8,340 nt of DNA from DATKDU01 sp035512595 (GTDB lineage Bacteria > Planctomycetota > Planctomycetia > Pirellulales > Pirellulaceae). The notes under the pieces were generated by a model. It made no database searches, was not told where the DNA came from, and saw nothing but the letters and a program-made list of their open reading frames with translations. Positions 1 to 7,273 of this stretch are shown here, one piece after another. Within the stretch, counting starts at the first letter, position 1; every line of letters begins with the position of its first letter. Location of the stretch: assembly GCA_035512595.1 (NCBI GenBank), contig DATKDU010000361.1, positions 1 through 8,340 on the forward strand, in the 5' to 3' direction. The position numbers and the translations under genes are program-made.

Positions 1-178
1 GCGAGTCGATGACTCGTGTCACGGCGATCGGCTTGATGCTGCGACGGCTAGCACCTCCCGAACCGTTACCCACATTCCATTACCGGGCAGCGTGCTAGCT
101 GCGTTTTTCCTCTGCAAACTTTTCGGATAGCCTCTTAGTCCGACGCTGGGGGGCAGGACAGATTTCCGCCAGCAGACG

Positions 179-225
179 GGACGCAGAGCGTCCCCGAGCG
201 CGTTCCCACGCGGCGGGTGGGAACG
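179..225. repeat. Two adjacent perfect hairpins downstream of the left DUF1501 gene
   Basis: Seen directly: GGACGC (179-184), loop AGA, GCGTCC (188-193), then CGTTCCCAC (201-209), a 7-nt loop, GTGGGAACG (217-225). They lie 12 nt or more past the TGA stop of the DUF1501 gene that ends at 238, on its transcript side. Neither is followed by a run of T on the minus strand, so a classical intrinsic terminator is not shown. They could act as 3'-end stabilising or weak termination structures, or be copies of an interspersed genomic repeat. They lack the GTAG head of the REP units found elsewhere in the window. Confidence 0.55.
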
Positions 226-237
226 AGGAGGGACCGC

Positions 238-1680
<1,443 letters not shown>

Positions 1681-1685
1681 TTCTA

Positions 1686-1764
1686 GTAGGTCCCACCTGC
1701 CGGGTGGGACCTCGTTGTTGGAATGACCTGGGAATTTGCAAAGGTCCCGCCCGGCAGGACCTAC
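1686..1764. repeat. REPIN 1: inverted pair of GTAG palindromes upstream of DUF1501
   Basis: The first palindrome spans 1686-1712: GTAG head, then a 10-bp perfect stem 1688-1697/1703-1712 with loop TGCCG. After a 29-nt spacer, the inverse palindrome runs 1742-1764 and ends in CTAC, the reverse complement of GTAG. It has lost 4 nt in one arm, so its own hairpin is damaged. The head-to-head arrangement is that of a REPIN. On the minus strand the intact hairpin ends 5 nt before the DUF1501 start codon at 1680. Confidence 0.85.
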
Positions 1765-1783
1765 GATTGTTGCGTGTTGATTC

Positions 1784-1865
1784 GTAGGTCCCATCTGCCG
1801 GATGGGACCTGGGTTGTGGACAATCGTTGGCGTGGAGCAGGTCACGCCCGGCAGGCGGGACCTAC
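1784..1865. repeat. REPIN 2: GTAG palindrome pair with compensated stem change
   Basis: The first palindrome (1784-1810) has stem AGGTCCCATC / GATGGGACCT around loop TGCCG. Compared with REPIN 1 the ninth base pair is T-A instead of C-G, so pairing is preserved. After a 28-nt spacer the inverse palindrome lies at 1839-1865, ending in CTAC, with one unpaired change (C to A at 1844). It is joined to REPIN 1 and REPIN 3 by a 19-nt linker (1765-1783 and 1866-1884) that differs between the two copies only in its last base. Confidence 0.85.
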
Positions 1866-1881
1866 GATTGTTGCGTGTTGA

Positions 1882-2562
1882 TTAGTAGGTCCCACCTGCG
1901 GGGTGGGACCTCGGTATGTGGACAGACGATGGAGTGGCAAGGGTTCCGGCCGGGAGGAAGAGCCTGCTTCGGTACGGCCACAGCTCCCAGGTCTCGGACA
2001 AACCTGCTTTCACGGGATTGTTGCGAATGTAGGCGACAGTTCTTTCGTCCTCCTCATCGGATCGCGACCAGTGGTCGAACCACTCGCGCTGCCAGAATCG
2101 CTTGCGTTCGACGCCGAGAATTTTCGATCCGCGATGGCCGGTCCAGCGCTTGAAGTCCTGGAGTACAGCTTTGAGCTCACCGTCCTCAACCTGGCAAAAA
2201 AGATGGATGTGCGTCGGCATGACGGTATACTCGTCCACCGACCAATCGCCGCGCTGAATGCGGTGTTCGATCGCTTCCACGACCATCTCGGCTACGTCCT
2301 GACGTCGAAAGTGGTCGGCCCACTGGGCTCGGTCGAGCCAGCGTTCGATTTCACCAAAAATCATCCGCTGCAAGTCCAGCCATCTCGACGAATGTCGCTC
2401 GACGGTCGTTCGCAACTGCTCCGACAGCAGTCGCAAACGTTGGCGTCCTTGCAGCGGAATCGCTCCCGCCAAATGGATCGTCACGAAGTAATGACCATCC
2501 TCGACTTCCCAGTGCGGCAACCTGCCAACCCAAAACCCGACAGTCTTTGGTCTGCGCTGCAT
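1882..2562 (-). CDS. REP-associated tyrosine transposase (RAYT), Y1/HUH family
   Basis: This gene encodes a 226-residue single-stranded-DNA transposase of the Y1 (IS200-like, PF01797 type) superfamily, RAYT branch. The N-terminus shows the usual first strand, G-H-Y-F-V-T-I-H-L at 23-31. The HUH metal site is MPTHIHLF at 115-122 (His118, His120). FWQREWFDH (156-164) and Y-I-R-N-N-P-V-K-A-G-L (178-188) follow; Tyr178 is the likely nucleophile, because in E. coli TnpA-REP the catalytic Tyr lies in the equivalent Y-I-x-x-N-P-V-K segment (from memory). W-P-Y-R-S (195-199) closes the conserved domain. About the last 24 residues are encoded by REPIN 3 and match no known part of the family; the TAA stop lies in the linker next to the GTAG box. 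The start is ATG 2562, 14 nt after the REP at 2577-2603 in the sense of transcription; no Shine-Dalgarno is seen. Known role of the family: nicking and joining of REP hairpins. The core looks intact and potentially active; activity is not shown. Confidence 0.87.
   Translation of the reverse strand: MQRRPKTVGFWVGRLPHWEVEDGHYFVTIHLAGAIPLQGRQRLRLLSEQLRTTVERHSSRWLDLQRMIFGEIERWLDRAQWADHFRRQDVAEMVVEAIEHRIQRGDWSVDEYTVMPTHIHLFCQVEDGELKAVLQDFKRWTGHRGSKILGVERKRFWQREWFDHWSRSDEEDERTVAYIRNNPVKAGLSETWELWPYRSRLFLPAGTLATPSSVHIPRSHPAGGTY
1885..1966. repeat. REPIN 3: overlaps the 3' end of the transposase gene; inner half degenerate
   Basis: The outer palindrome (1885-1911) is well paired, but its loop is TGCGG instead of TGCCG. 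Bases 1885-1940 match 2577-2632 at 55 of 56 positions, so this unit is a direct repeat of REPIN 4 on the other side of the transposase gene. The inner palindrome expected at about 1940-1966 is only faintly recognisable (AGGGTTCCGGCC and following bases) and no longer folds well; it encodes residues of the transposase C-terminus. Confidence 0.75.
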
Positions 2563-2576
2563 GGCCGTGGCGAGTC

Positions 2577-2659
2577 GTAGGTCCCACCTGCCGGGTGGGA
2601 CCTCGGTATGTGGACAGACGATGGAGTGGCAAAGGTCCCGCCCGGCAGGCGGGACCTAC
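2577..2659. repeat. REPIN 4: intact GTAG palindrome pair between PSCyt and transposase genes
   Basis: This is the best-preserved pair. Palindrome A is 2577-2603 (stem AGGTCCCACC / GGTGGGACCT). A 29-nt spacer follows, then palindrome B at 2633-2659 (stem AGGTCCCGCC / GGCGGGACCT, loop CGGCA), ending CTAC. A and the reverse complement of B agree at 25 of 27 positions, so the two could also pair with each other into one long hairpin. The minus-strand GTAG at 2656-2659 overlaps the stop codon of the PSCyt gene. As RNA it would form two strong hairpins between the PSCyt stop and the transposase start and could protect or terminate the upstream message; there is no T-run. Confidence 0.9.
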
Positions 2660-5652
2660 TTGGTAATTGTCTCATCTAAATTCAGCAGCACGGTAGCCAA
2701 CTCCTGCCAGACCGCTTGCTCGCTGTTGCCGTGACGCTCGCGAGACTCGCTCAGCAGCTTCACGACGGCCGACAGCTCCGCGGCAGTCGGCTCGCGGCAG
2801 AGAGCGAGCATGAATCCTTGGCGGATGCGGCTATCGTCGGCGATGGAGGGCGCTTCGGCAACGATCCGGCGGGCCAATGCTTCGGCCGCCTCAACGTAGA
2901 CCGGGTCGTTGAGCAGCGTCAGCGCGGCCAGCGGAGTGTTCGAGCGCGAGCGATTCACGGTGCAAGTGGCGCGGATCGACGCATCGAAGTTCATGAAGCT
3001 GGGATACGGCGCGCTGCGCCGCCAGACAACGTAAATGCCGCGGCGGTAGGCGTCCTCGCCGGGGGAAGTCTTGTACGAATTGTCCACCAGGCCGGTGACG
3101 GTCCAGACCCCCTCGGGCTGCGGCGGCTTGACGGGCGGTCCTCCTTGCTTGAGCGATAGTAAGCCGGCCATCGCCAGGGCGTTGTCTCGGATGGTCTCCG
3201 CATCGAGTCGAATTCTCGGCCCGCGGGCGTAGAGCCGGTTCTGGTCGTCGCGGGCGCGCAGCTCGGGGGTCAGCTTGGACGCTTGCCGATACGTGGCCGA
3301 GCCGACGATGCGGCGAAGTACGGTTTTCATCGACCAGCCGCTCTCGATGAGCTCGATCGCCAGTGCGTCCAGCAATTCGCCGTGCGTCGGCGGCTCTCCT
3401 TGAATGCCAAAATCTTCGGGCGTGCTGACAATGCCGCGGCCGAAGAGTTCGGCCCACCAGCGATTGACGGTCACGCGGCCGACGAGCGGATTTTCGGGGC
3501 TGGCGAGCCAGCGGGCGAGGGTCAGGCGATTGGGGGGCCCGTCGAGCGGCGCGTGAAGGAAACTCGGCGTTTGCGGCTTCACTTCGGCCAGCGGCTGGAG
3601 GAAATCGCCGCGGCGGAAGATGCGCGTCGTCCGCGGCTCGGACATGTCCTGCATGACGAGCGTCTGCGGGGCGGTCAATTCGCCCAGTGCCTTGGCGGCC
3701 GCTTCGCGCTCTTCCTTCAGCGACTGCACTTGCGGATCGAGCGATAGACGGTAGTCATTCAGCCGTTTGGCGTCTGCGGCCGATCGCCCGCCCGCGGCCG
3801 TTTTTAAGATCGTCACCACATCGGGCGGCACTGCCGCGTCCGGATTGCCGGTGATTGCCGAGAGGCGCAGGCGTCCGATCGTGCGGCCGGCGCCCAGGTT
3901 CTGCTCGAGCTTGACGATCAGCTCGGCTCCTTCGCCGCGGATCGGCTCGGCCAGCAGGAACGTCGCTTCGTGGGGCTGGCCGAATTGCGGGTTGATCCCC
4001 CAGCCGGTCTTGGGGTCGTCGTCGATCGCGCCGGCGACTGCATATCCTTTTTGCGAGAAGTCGGCGGCGGCGGACTTGAATTTGACGGCCGGCCCTGGCT
4101 CGCCGTTGATCTCGACCGCGACCGAAAACTTGTGCAGCACAAAATTCGGCCGCTGCTCGTCGCCGCGGCCGGGGCCCATCCCCGGCAGCGACGGATCGGT
4201 GAGGGTTTCGAGCTTCAGGCCCGTGATTTCCGGCAAGTCGGTTTTGAGCGTGACCGTGTAGGTGTCCTTGGCGGGGACCGGCCCGCCGACGAGGATCGAC
4301 TGGTCGTCGAGGATCGTGCCGGTGGCCTTCCCCTCGGAAGCAAACGACGCCGGCGAAAGGACGTGCCACTGGCCCGATTTTTCCGCGTTGGCGAGCTGCT
4401 CCCCTTCCCACTCGGGGGAAATCGGCGGCGAATTCTCCTTCGCGGCAGCCAGCAGCGAGTCAATTTCCGCCAGCTTCGTTCGCAGGCGCTGGCGCTGTTC
4501 AGCGATTGCTTCGCTGGCAACCTCCATCATCGGGCCGGTGAAGTCGATGGCCGCCGTCGCATTTTTCCCTCGGAACGCGGTCTCGATCGGCGTGTTGTTG
4601 AAGTAGGCGAAGAGCTGGTAGTACTCTTGCTGCGCGATCGGATCGTACTTGTGGTTGTGGCACTGGGCGCATTCGAGCGTCGAGCCGAGCCAGACCGCGC
4701 CGGTCGTGTTCACCCGATCGACTACCTGGTTGACGCGGTTCTCCTCCTGGTCGGTCCCCGCCTCGACGTTGACCGTCGTGCAGCGGTGAAAGCCGGTGGC
4801 GATTTTCTGCTCCACCGTCGCGTCCGGCAGTAAGTCGCCGGCGAGCTGCTCGATCGTGAATTGGTCAAACGGCAGATCCGCATTCATTGCCGCGACCACC
4901 CAGTCGCGCCACGCCCACAGCTCGCGAAAACCGTCCCGCTGAAAGCCATTGCTGTCGGCATATCGCGCCAAGTCGAGCCAGTGGCGGGCCCACCGCTCGC
5001 CGAACGCGGGCGAAGCGAAGTAACGATCGGCCTGACGCTCGTAAGCGTCGGGCGATTCGTCGGCAAGGAACGCATCAGCTTCGCTGAGCGGCGGCGGCAA
5101 GCCGCGAAGGTCGAGCGACAAGCGGCGGAGGAGCGACGATGGCGATGCCTCCGGCGAAGGCGATAGCTTTTCGCGATCGAGCCGGGCCAGGATCCACGCA
5201 TCGACAAAAGTCTTTGGCCAATCCGGCCGCGTGATTGCCGGCAGCGGCGAACGGACCGGCTTCGCATACGACCAGTGACGCTTGGCGCGCGAATTGTCGG
5301 GCCACTTCGCTCCGTCGTCGATCCAGCGCTTCACGAGGGCGACTTCATCCGCACTCAGCCGCTCCCCCTCCGGCGGCATTCGCGTGTCGTCTTCGGCCGT
5401 GACGCGCCGGATCAGCTCGCTGGCCGCGCCGTCCCCCGGCTTGATCACCACCTCGCCCGAGTCGGCCGCCACCAGCGCGTCCTTGCGGCTGGCCAGCCGC
5501 AGTCCTCCTTCACGCTTTTCGATATGGCACTTGGCGCAGTGACGGCCCAGGATCGGCTGAATGTCGCGGGGGAAGTCGATTTCGGCGGCACTGGCGGCGC
5601 AGACTGAAACCAGCGGTAAAAGTGCGGCGGCGAAAATCCGAACGCTGTTCAT
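2656..5652 (-). CDS. Planctomycete cytochrome-like protein: PSCyt1 - PSCyt2 (DUF1549) - PSD1 (DUF1553)
   Basis: This gene encodes a 998-residue exported protein. A Sec-type signal peptide covers residues 1-23 (cleavage likely after S-A-A; the Cys at 18 does not sit in a good lipobox). The PSCyt1 domain has heme motif C-A-K-C-H at 39-43 and R-M-P-P-E at 91-95, whose Met92 could be an axial ligand. The DUF1549/PSCyt2 domain runs from about 145 to 360, with HWLDLARYADSNGF at 224-237 and a second C-A-Q-C-H at 328-332 followed by NHKYDPI. Residues 383-405 could form a short coiled coil. The stretch 425-620 resembles a beta-sandwich insert (GAIDDDPKTGWGINP at 541-555), perhaps discoidin-like; that is inference. 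DUF1553/PSD1 runs from about 697 to 995 (RLTLARWLASPENPLVGR, VNRWW, FGIQGEPPTHGELLDALA). The family is periplasmic and of unproven function; c-type heme binding and a redox role with DUF1501 partners are inferred. The start is ATG 5652. The TAG stop is part of a REP GTAG box. Full length, no lesions seen. Confidence 0.93.
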   Translation of the reverse strand: MNSVRIFAAALLPLVSVCAASAAEIDFPRDIQPILGRHCAKCHIEKREGGLRLASRKDALVAADSGEVVIKPGDGAASELIRRVTAEDDTRMPPEGERLSADEVALVKRWIDDGAKWPDNSRAKRHWSYAKPVRSPLPAITRPDWPKTFVDAWILARLDREKLSPSPEASPSSLLRRLSLDLRGLPPPLSEADAFLADESPDAYERQADRYFASPAFGERWARHWLDLARYADSNGFQRDGFRELWAWRDWVVAAMNADLPFDQFTIEQLAGDLLPDATVEQKIATGFHRCTTVNVEAGTDQEENRVNQVVDRVNTTGAVWLGSTLECAQCHNHKYDPIAQQEYYQLFAYFNNTPIETAFRGKNATAAIDFTGPMMEVASEAIAEQRQRLRTKLAEIDSLLAAAKENSPPISPEWEGEQLANAEKSGQWHVLSPASFASEGKATGTILDDQSILVGGPVPAKDTYTVTLKTDLPEITGLKLETLTDPSLPGMGPGRGDEQRPNFVLHKFSVAVEINGEPGPAVKFKSAAADFSQKGYAVAGAIDDDPKTGWGINPQFGQPHEATFLLAEPIRGEGAELIVKLEQNLGAGRTIGRLRLSAITGNPDAAVPPDVVTILKTAAGGRSAADAKRLNDYRLSLDPQVQSLKEEREAAAKALGELTAPQTLVMQDMSEPRTTRIFRRGDFLQPLAEVKPQTPSFLHAPLDGPPNRLTLARWLASPENPLVGRVTVNRWWAELFGRGIVSTPEDFGIQGEPPTHGELLDALAIELIESGWSMKTVLRRIVGSATYRQASKLTPELRARDDQNRLYARGPRIRLDAETIRDNALAMAGLLSLKQGGPPVKPPQPEGVWTVTGLVDNSYKTSPGEDAYRRGIYVVWRRSAPYPSFMNFDASIRATCTVNRSRSNTPLAALTLLNDPVYVEAAEALARRIVAEAPSIADDSRIRQGFMLALCREPTAAELSAVVKLLSESRERHGNSEQAVWQELATVLLNLDETITK

Positions 5653-5669
5653 GATCGCTACGTCCCATT

Positions 5670-5696
5670 GGGCACTCGCGGAGCGAGATGCCCTAC
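5670..5696 (-). repeat. Second GTAG-headed imperfect palindrome in the sulfatase-PSCyt gap
   Basis: Read on the minus strand, this is GTAG overlapping a stem GGGCA, a bulged T, CTCGC, loop TCC, then GCGAG and TGCCC: ten base pairs with a single bulge. It starts one base after the TAA stop of the sulfatase gene (5698-5700) and fills most of the 45-nt gap before the PSCyt start at 5652. The GTAG foot plus bulged hairpin matches REP architecture, but the stem sequence is unrelated to the palindromes at 1686-2659, and there is no inverse partner beside it. It may also act as an intercistronic mRNA stabiliser; there is no T-run to suggest termination. Confidence 0.55.
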
Positions 5697-5697
5697 A

Positions 5698-7179
5698 TTA
5701 CCGGATCGCCTTCGCCGGCAATTCCGCCTTGATCCCCTCGTCCAGCGGCATTTTATCCGGAACGGCGCCGGTTGCTTCAATATGATGCGCCAGGGCCTCC
5801 TGTAATTGCTTCACCGTCGCGGCGTATTTTGGATCGGCGATCAAATTCTTGCGTTCCTCGGGATCGGTCGCCAGGTGGTACAACTCCGCTTTGTGCCGGT
5901 CGGGCTTGCCGTCGCCGTGCGGATAACGGATGTACTTCCACTCGTCGGTCCGAATGCCGCGGACGTTGGGGGTATAGGGGAACTGCTTCTCGTAGTTGTA
6001 TTCATAGTACCACCCGGTGCGCCAGCCGGCGGCATCTCCTTGCATCACCCGTTTGAACGACCGGCCGTGAATGTTCGGCAGCGGCTCGGCCCCGCACAGG
6101 TCGAGGATGCTGGGGGCGATGTCGAGCGTCAGCACCTGCTGCTCTACGACGCGCGGCTTGTCGGCGGGGACCAGCCCCGGATAGCGGACGACGAGCGGAA
6201 TGCGGATGCTCGGCTCGTGCATCGTCCGCTTGTCCACCATGCCGTGCTCGCCGCTTAGGAGCCCATTGTCCCCCATGAAAATGAAAAGCGTGTTGTCGAG
6301 CTGACCGGCGGCATTCAGCGTTTCATACAGCCGGCCCACGCTGTCATCGACCGAGCGGATCGTTCCCCAGTAGGCTCGCGTCATCGCCGCAAAGTCCTTG
6401 ACCGCCTCGGGCCGCGTGTCGGGGAATTTCTTGCGGAAGTCGAACAGCGGCCCGTAAATGCCGTGCCAGGTCGTGAGCCGCGTCTTGAACCAGGCGGGCT
6501 TGTCGTCCAGCTCGAAGGCGGACTTCGGATATGGCACGTCCACGCTGTCGAAGGCGTGCTCGTACTTTGGTTCGGGGACGTAGAAGCTGTGGGGTGCTTT
6601 GTGGCCGAGCATCAGCAGAAACGGCTTTTCGCGTTTCCGCTTCAGCCAGTCGATCGCCATGTCGGTGACGACGTGCGTGTAATAGCCCGGCACGACCTGC
6701 CGCTCGCCATCGATGTTGAACTCGGTGTCAAAGTACTTGCCCTGGCCCTTGTGCGTCACGAAGTAATCGAAGCCGGGCCGTTTCTCGTCGTTCTCCTCCC
6801 CCATGTGGTACTTGCCGATGTAGGCCGTTTCGTATCCGGCCCCCTGTAACTGCCGCGGAAAGCTGGCCAGCTTCGCCGGGTACTCGGTGAAGTTGTCCAT
6901 CACGCCGTGCGAATGGGCGTAGAGGCCCGAGAGGATCGAGGCCCGGCTGGGGGAGCAAAGGCTCGTCGTGCAAAACGCGTTGCGGAAGTAAACCCCTTCG
7001 TTCGCCAGCCGGTCGATGTGCGGCGTCTTCAAGTGCTCGTGCCCGGCAACACCCATACAGTCCCACCGCAGGTCGTCGCACAGGACGACGATCACATTGG
7101 GATGCTCGGCAGCGGCCCCGTGAAGCGCGAGCACCAGTAATATCAACGCGCCAATCAGCACTTGAAAAAGAGATTGCAT
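5698..7179 (-). CDS. Secreted type I (formylglycine) sulfatase
   Basis: This gene encodes a 493-residue arylsulfatase-family enzyme that would hydrolyse sulfate esters, in planctomycetes typically on sulfated polysaccharides. A signal peptide occupies about residues 1-24 (hydrophobic LIGALILLVLAL, then AAA). Metal ligands D35-D36 lie in N-V-I-V-V-L-C-D-D. The activation motif C-S-P-S-R is at 75-79, where Cys75 would be converted to formylglycine. Further active-site positions are G-K-Y-H-M-G (Lys123, His125), H-K-A-P-H (Lys194, His197), G-D-N-G (Asp304, Asn305) and Lys317 in M-V-D-K-R-T. The C-terminal part has the usual W-K-Y-I-R-Y and E-L-Y-H-L-A-T-D-P-E-E segments. ATG 7179 is chosen over an in-frame TTG at 7200 because it begins directly with the signal peptide and has GGAAAG six bases upstream. 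It follows the DUF1501 gene at 7274 by 94 nt and precedes the PSCyt gene by 45 nt. The substrate cannot be told from the sequence. The cognate formylglycine-generating enzyme is not in the window. Confidence 0.94.
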   Translation of the reverse strand: MQSLFQVLIGALILLVLALHGAAAEHPNVIVVLCDDLRWDCMGVAGHEHLKTPHIDRLANEGVYFRNAFCTTSLCSPSRASILSGLYAHSHGVMDNFTEYPAKLASFPRQLQGAGYETAYIGKYHMGEENDEKRPGFDYFVTHKGQGKYFDTEFNIDGERQVVPGYYTHVVTDMAIDWLKRKREKPFLLMLGHKAPHSFYVPEPKYEHAFDSVDVPYPKSAFELDDKPAWFKTRLTTWHGIYGPLFDFRKKFPDTRPEAVKDFAAMTRAYWGTIRSVDDSVGRLYETLNAAGQLDNTLFIFMGDNGLLSGEHGMVDKRTMHEPSIRIPLVVRYPGLVPADKPRVVEQQVLTLDIAPSILDLCGAEPLPNIHGRSFKRVMQGDAAGWRTGWYYEYNYEKQFPYTPNVRGIRTDEWKYIRYPHGDGKPDRHKAELYHLATDPEERKNLIADPKYAATVKQLQEALAHHIEATGAVPDKMPLDEGIKAELPAKAIR

Positions 7180-7185
7180 GGAATA

Positions 7186-7191
7186 CTTTCC
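7186..7191 (-). promoter_or_regulatory. Probable ribosome binding site of the sulfatase gene
   Basis: GGAAAG on the minus strand stands 6 nt before ATG 7179. It is a purine-rich, imperfect Shine-Dalgarno, but the spacing is suitable and it favours ATG 7179 over the TTG at 7200. It is the only plausible ribosome binding site seen next to a start in this window. Confidence 0.4.
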
Positions 7192-7273
7192 ACAAGCCAA
7201 TACAGGGCCGCGCCTTTGATGAGCACAGAGGGTCCGCCGGTAATTGTACTATCGCAGCAACCGATCGCGGCAA

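Larger units (their letters stand above)
1686..2659. mobile_element. REP/RAYT locus (REPtron): transposase gene with four flanking REPINs
   Basis: Three tandem paired palindromes (1686-1966), a Y1/HUH transposase gene (1882-2562, minus strand) and a fourth pair (2577-2659) form one block between two planctomycete genes. All recognisable palindromes carry GTAG at their outer 5' foot, the signature of REP sequences recognised by RAYT proteins in Escherichia, Pseudomonas and Stenotrophomonas. No inverted terminal repeats of a DDE element or other cargo are present. RAYTs are considered mostly domesticated, mobilising short REP/REPIN units rather than themselves; whether this one is active cannot be read from the sequence. 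That the palindromes are its substrate is inferred from adjacency and architecture. Confidence 0.8.

Noticed and set aside
47..99. Inverted repeat GCTAGCAC / GTGCTAGC, arms 37 nt apart
   Set aside because: The core GCTAGC is self-complementary, so only two extra bases of match support it; no gene start is visible next to it.
1681..1845. GTG at 1845 as the start of the left DUF1501 gene, adding 55 residues
   Set aside because: The added residues are translated REP palindromes and would bury the Tat-type signal inside the protein; ATG 1680 starts directly before the signal.
1686..1911. CRISPR-like reading of the repeated palindromes
   Set aside because: Repeats alternate in orientation, begin with GTAG, have a constant 19-nt linker and lie beside a RAYT; there are no cas genes. 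REPINs explain them better.
1903..2580. Plus-strand open frame of 225 codons opposite the transposase gene
   Set aside because: The minus strand has the HUH motif and Y-I-x-x-N-P-V-K; the plus-strand translation has no recognisable features.
3755..4411. Minus-strand and plus-strand overlapping frames within the PSCyt gene
   Set aside because: They are Arg/Pro/Ala-rich out-of-frame readings of a gene with clear domains throughout.
7180..7200. TTG at 7200 as the sulfatase start
   Set aside because: It would add seven residues before the signal peptide; ATG 7179 has an SD-like GGAAAG at proper distance.
7243..7273. Possible promoter upstream of the sulfatase (minus strand TTGCCG and TACAAT)
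   Set aside because: The spacing of 19 nt is too long and the -35 box is weak; it could easily be chance in the 94-nt gap.
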